The position numbers were made by a program, and so were the translations under genes. A model generated the notes under the pieces. The model did not search any database. It worked only from the letters and a program-made list of their open reading frames with translations, and had not been told where the DNA came from. Shown here one piece after another: positions 63,828-64,000 of a stretch of DNA of 64,000 bases. Origin of the DNA: Flavobacterium alvei (GTDB taxonomy: Bacteria; Bacteroidota; Bacteroidia; Flavobacteriales; Flavobacteriaceae); contig NZ_PQVG01000006.1 of the NCBI RefSeq assembly GCF_002920895.1, forward strand, positions 1-64,000, written 5' to 3'. How positions within the stretch are numbered: position 1 is the first letter of the stretch; every line of letters starts with the position of its first letter.

Positions 63828-64000
63828 ATGAGTATTGAAAATAAATTTAGTATAATCATATTAACCTATAACGAAGAAGACACTTTACAAGGTTGTTTAG
63901 ATTCTATAAAATGGTGTGATGATATAGTCGTAATAGATAGTTTTAGTAGTGATAATACTTGTGAAATTGCTAAAAAATCAGGAGCAAGGGTTTTTCAAAA
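63828..64000 (+). CDS. Glycosyltransferase family 2, cut by the window end
   Basis: The first 57 codons of a GT2 enzyme from ATG 63828: FSIIILTYNEEDTLQGCLDS, WCDDIVVIDSFSSDNTCEIA and KKSGARVF. The start of a GT-A nucleotide-binding domain with the usual DxS/SxD pattern is seen. It resembles the LPS-core or WaaE-like branch. The gene continues beyond the window, so the polysaccharide locus does too. Confidence 0.9.
   Translation, partial: MSIENKFSIIILTYNEEDTLQGCLDSIKWCDDIVVIDSFSSDNTCEIAKKSGARVFQ

Noticed and set aside
1..64000. CRISPR arrays, tRNA or rRNA genes, prophage attachment sites
   Set aside because: No regularly spaced repeats, cloverleaf sequences or rRNA-like stretches were found by reading; absence by eye is not proof.

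Overview
The window looks like a chromosomal segment of a Flavobacterium-type member of the Bacteroidota. The reasons are a very AT-rich sequence, promoters of the TTTG/TAnnTTTG type rather than the sigma-70 type, weak or absent Shine-Dalgarno sequences, a type IX secretion (T9SS) sorting tail, a six-domain ribosomal protein S1, and flavobacterial-type structured repeats.

Layout. (1) Positions 1-4.2 kb are accessory: a HigB/HigA-like toxin-antitoxin pair, a membrane-protein gene split by an in-frame stop, REP-like palindromes, and a phage-type adenine methyltransferase convergent with a DpnI-family methyl-dependent endonuclease. (2) 4.2-20.9 kb is mostly housekeeping: dnaK, corA, pta-ackA, a FucP-type sugar transporter, an ABC-F ATPase, pyrR-pyrB, a STAS-like protein with ribonuclease Z, pdxH, a strong small-RNA candidate at about 19.30-19.45 kb, and a nucleoside permease. 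(3) 20.9-27.5 kb holds small membrane and secreted proteins. It also holds a RAYT-type (REP-associated) transposase gene flanked by inverted REP hairpins, duplicated REPINs (one forms the C-terminus of a membrane protein), a zinc-ribbon protein and rpsA. (4) 27.6-45.8 kb is one minus-strand operon of about 18 kb for a nonribosomal peptide/polyketide product: a hybrid A-T-KS-AT-T-aminotransferase protein, two C-A-T-TE proteins, one A-T-TE protein and a Sfp-type phosphopantetheinyl transferase. (5) 46.3-51.1 kb holds a CPBP-like membrane protein that has lost its catalytic residues and a three-gene operon of exported proteins. (6) 51.8 kb to the end is a Wzx/Wzy-type extracellular or capsular polysaccharide locus running out of the window: nucleotidyltransferase, UDP-glucose dehydrogenase, flippase, polymerase/ligase-like protein, five glycosyltransferases and three hexapeptide acyltransferases.

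How the genes work together. In the NRPS/PKS operon the hybrid protein should activate an amino acid, extend it once with malonyl-CoA and transaminate the beta-ketone, giving a beta,gamma-diamino acyl thioester. The two C-A-T-TE proteins would add residues; one has a glycine-like code. The PPTase would prime the carriers. Three proteins end in a thioesterase-type domain. One of these has Cys in place of the nucleophilic Ser and Asn in place of the catalytic His, so the line is not a standard collinear one. This operon is the best candidate for an undescribed system here. The DpnI/adenine-methyltransferase pairing, the REPIN/RAYT region and the small-RNA candidate are the next most interesting.
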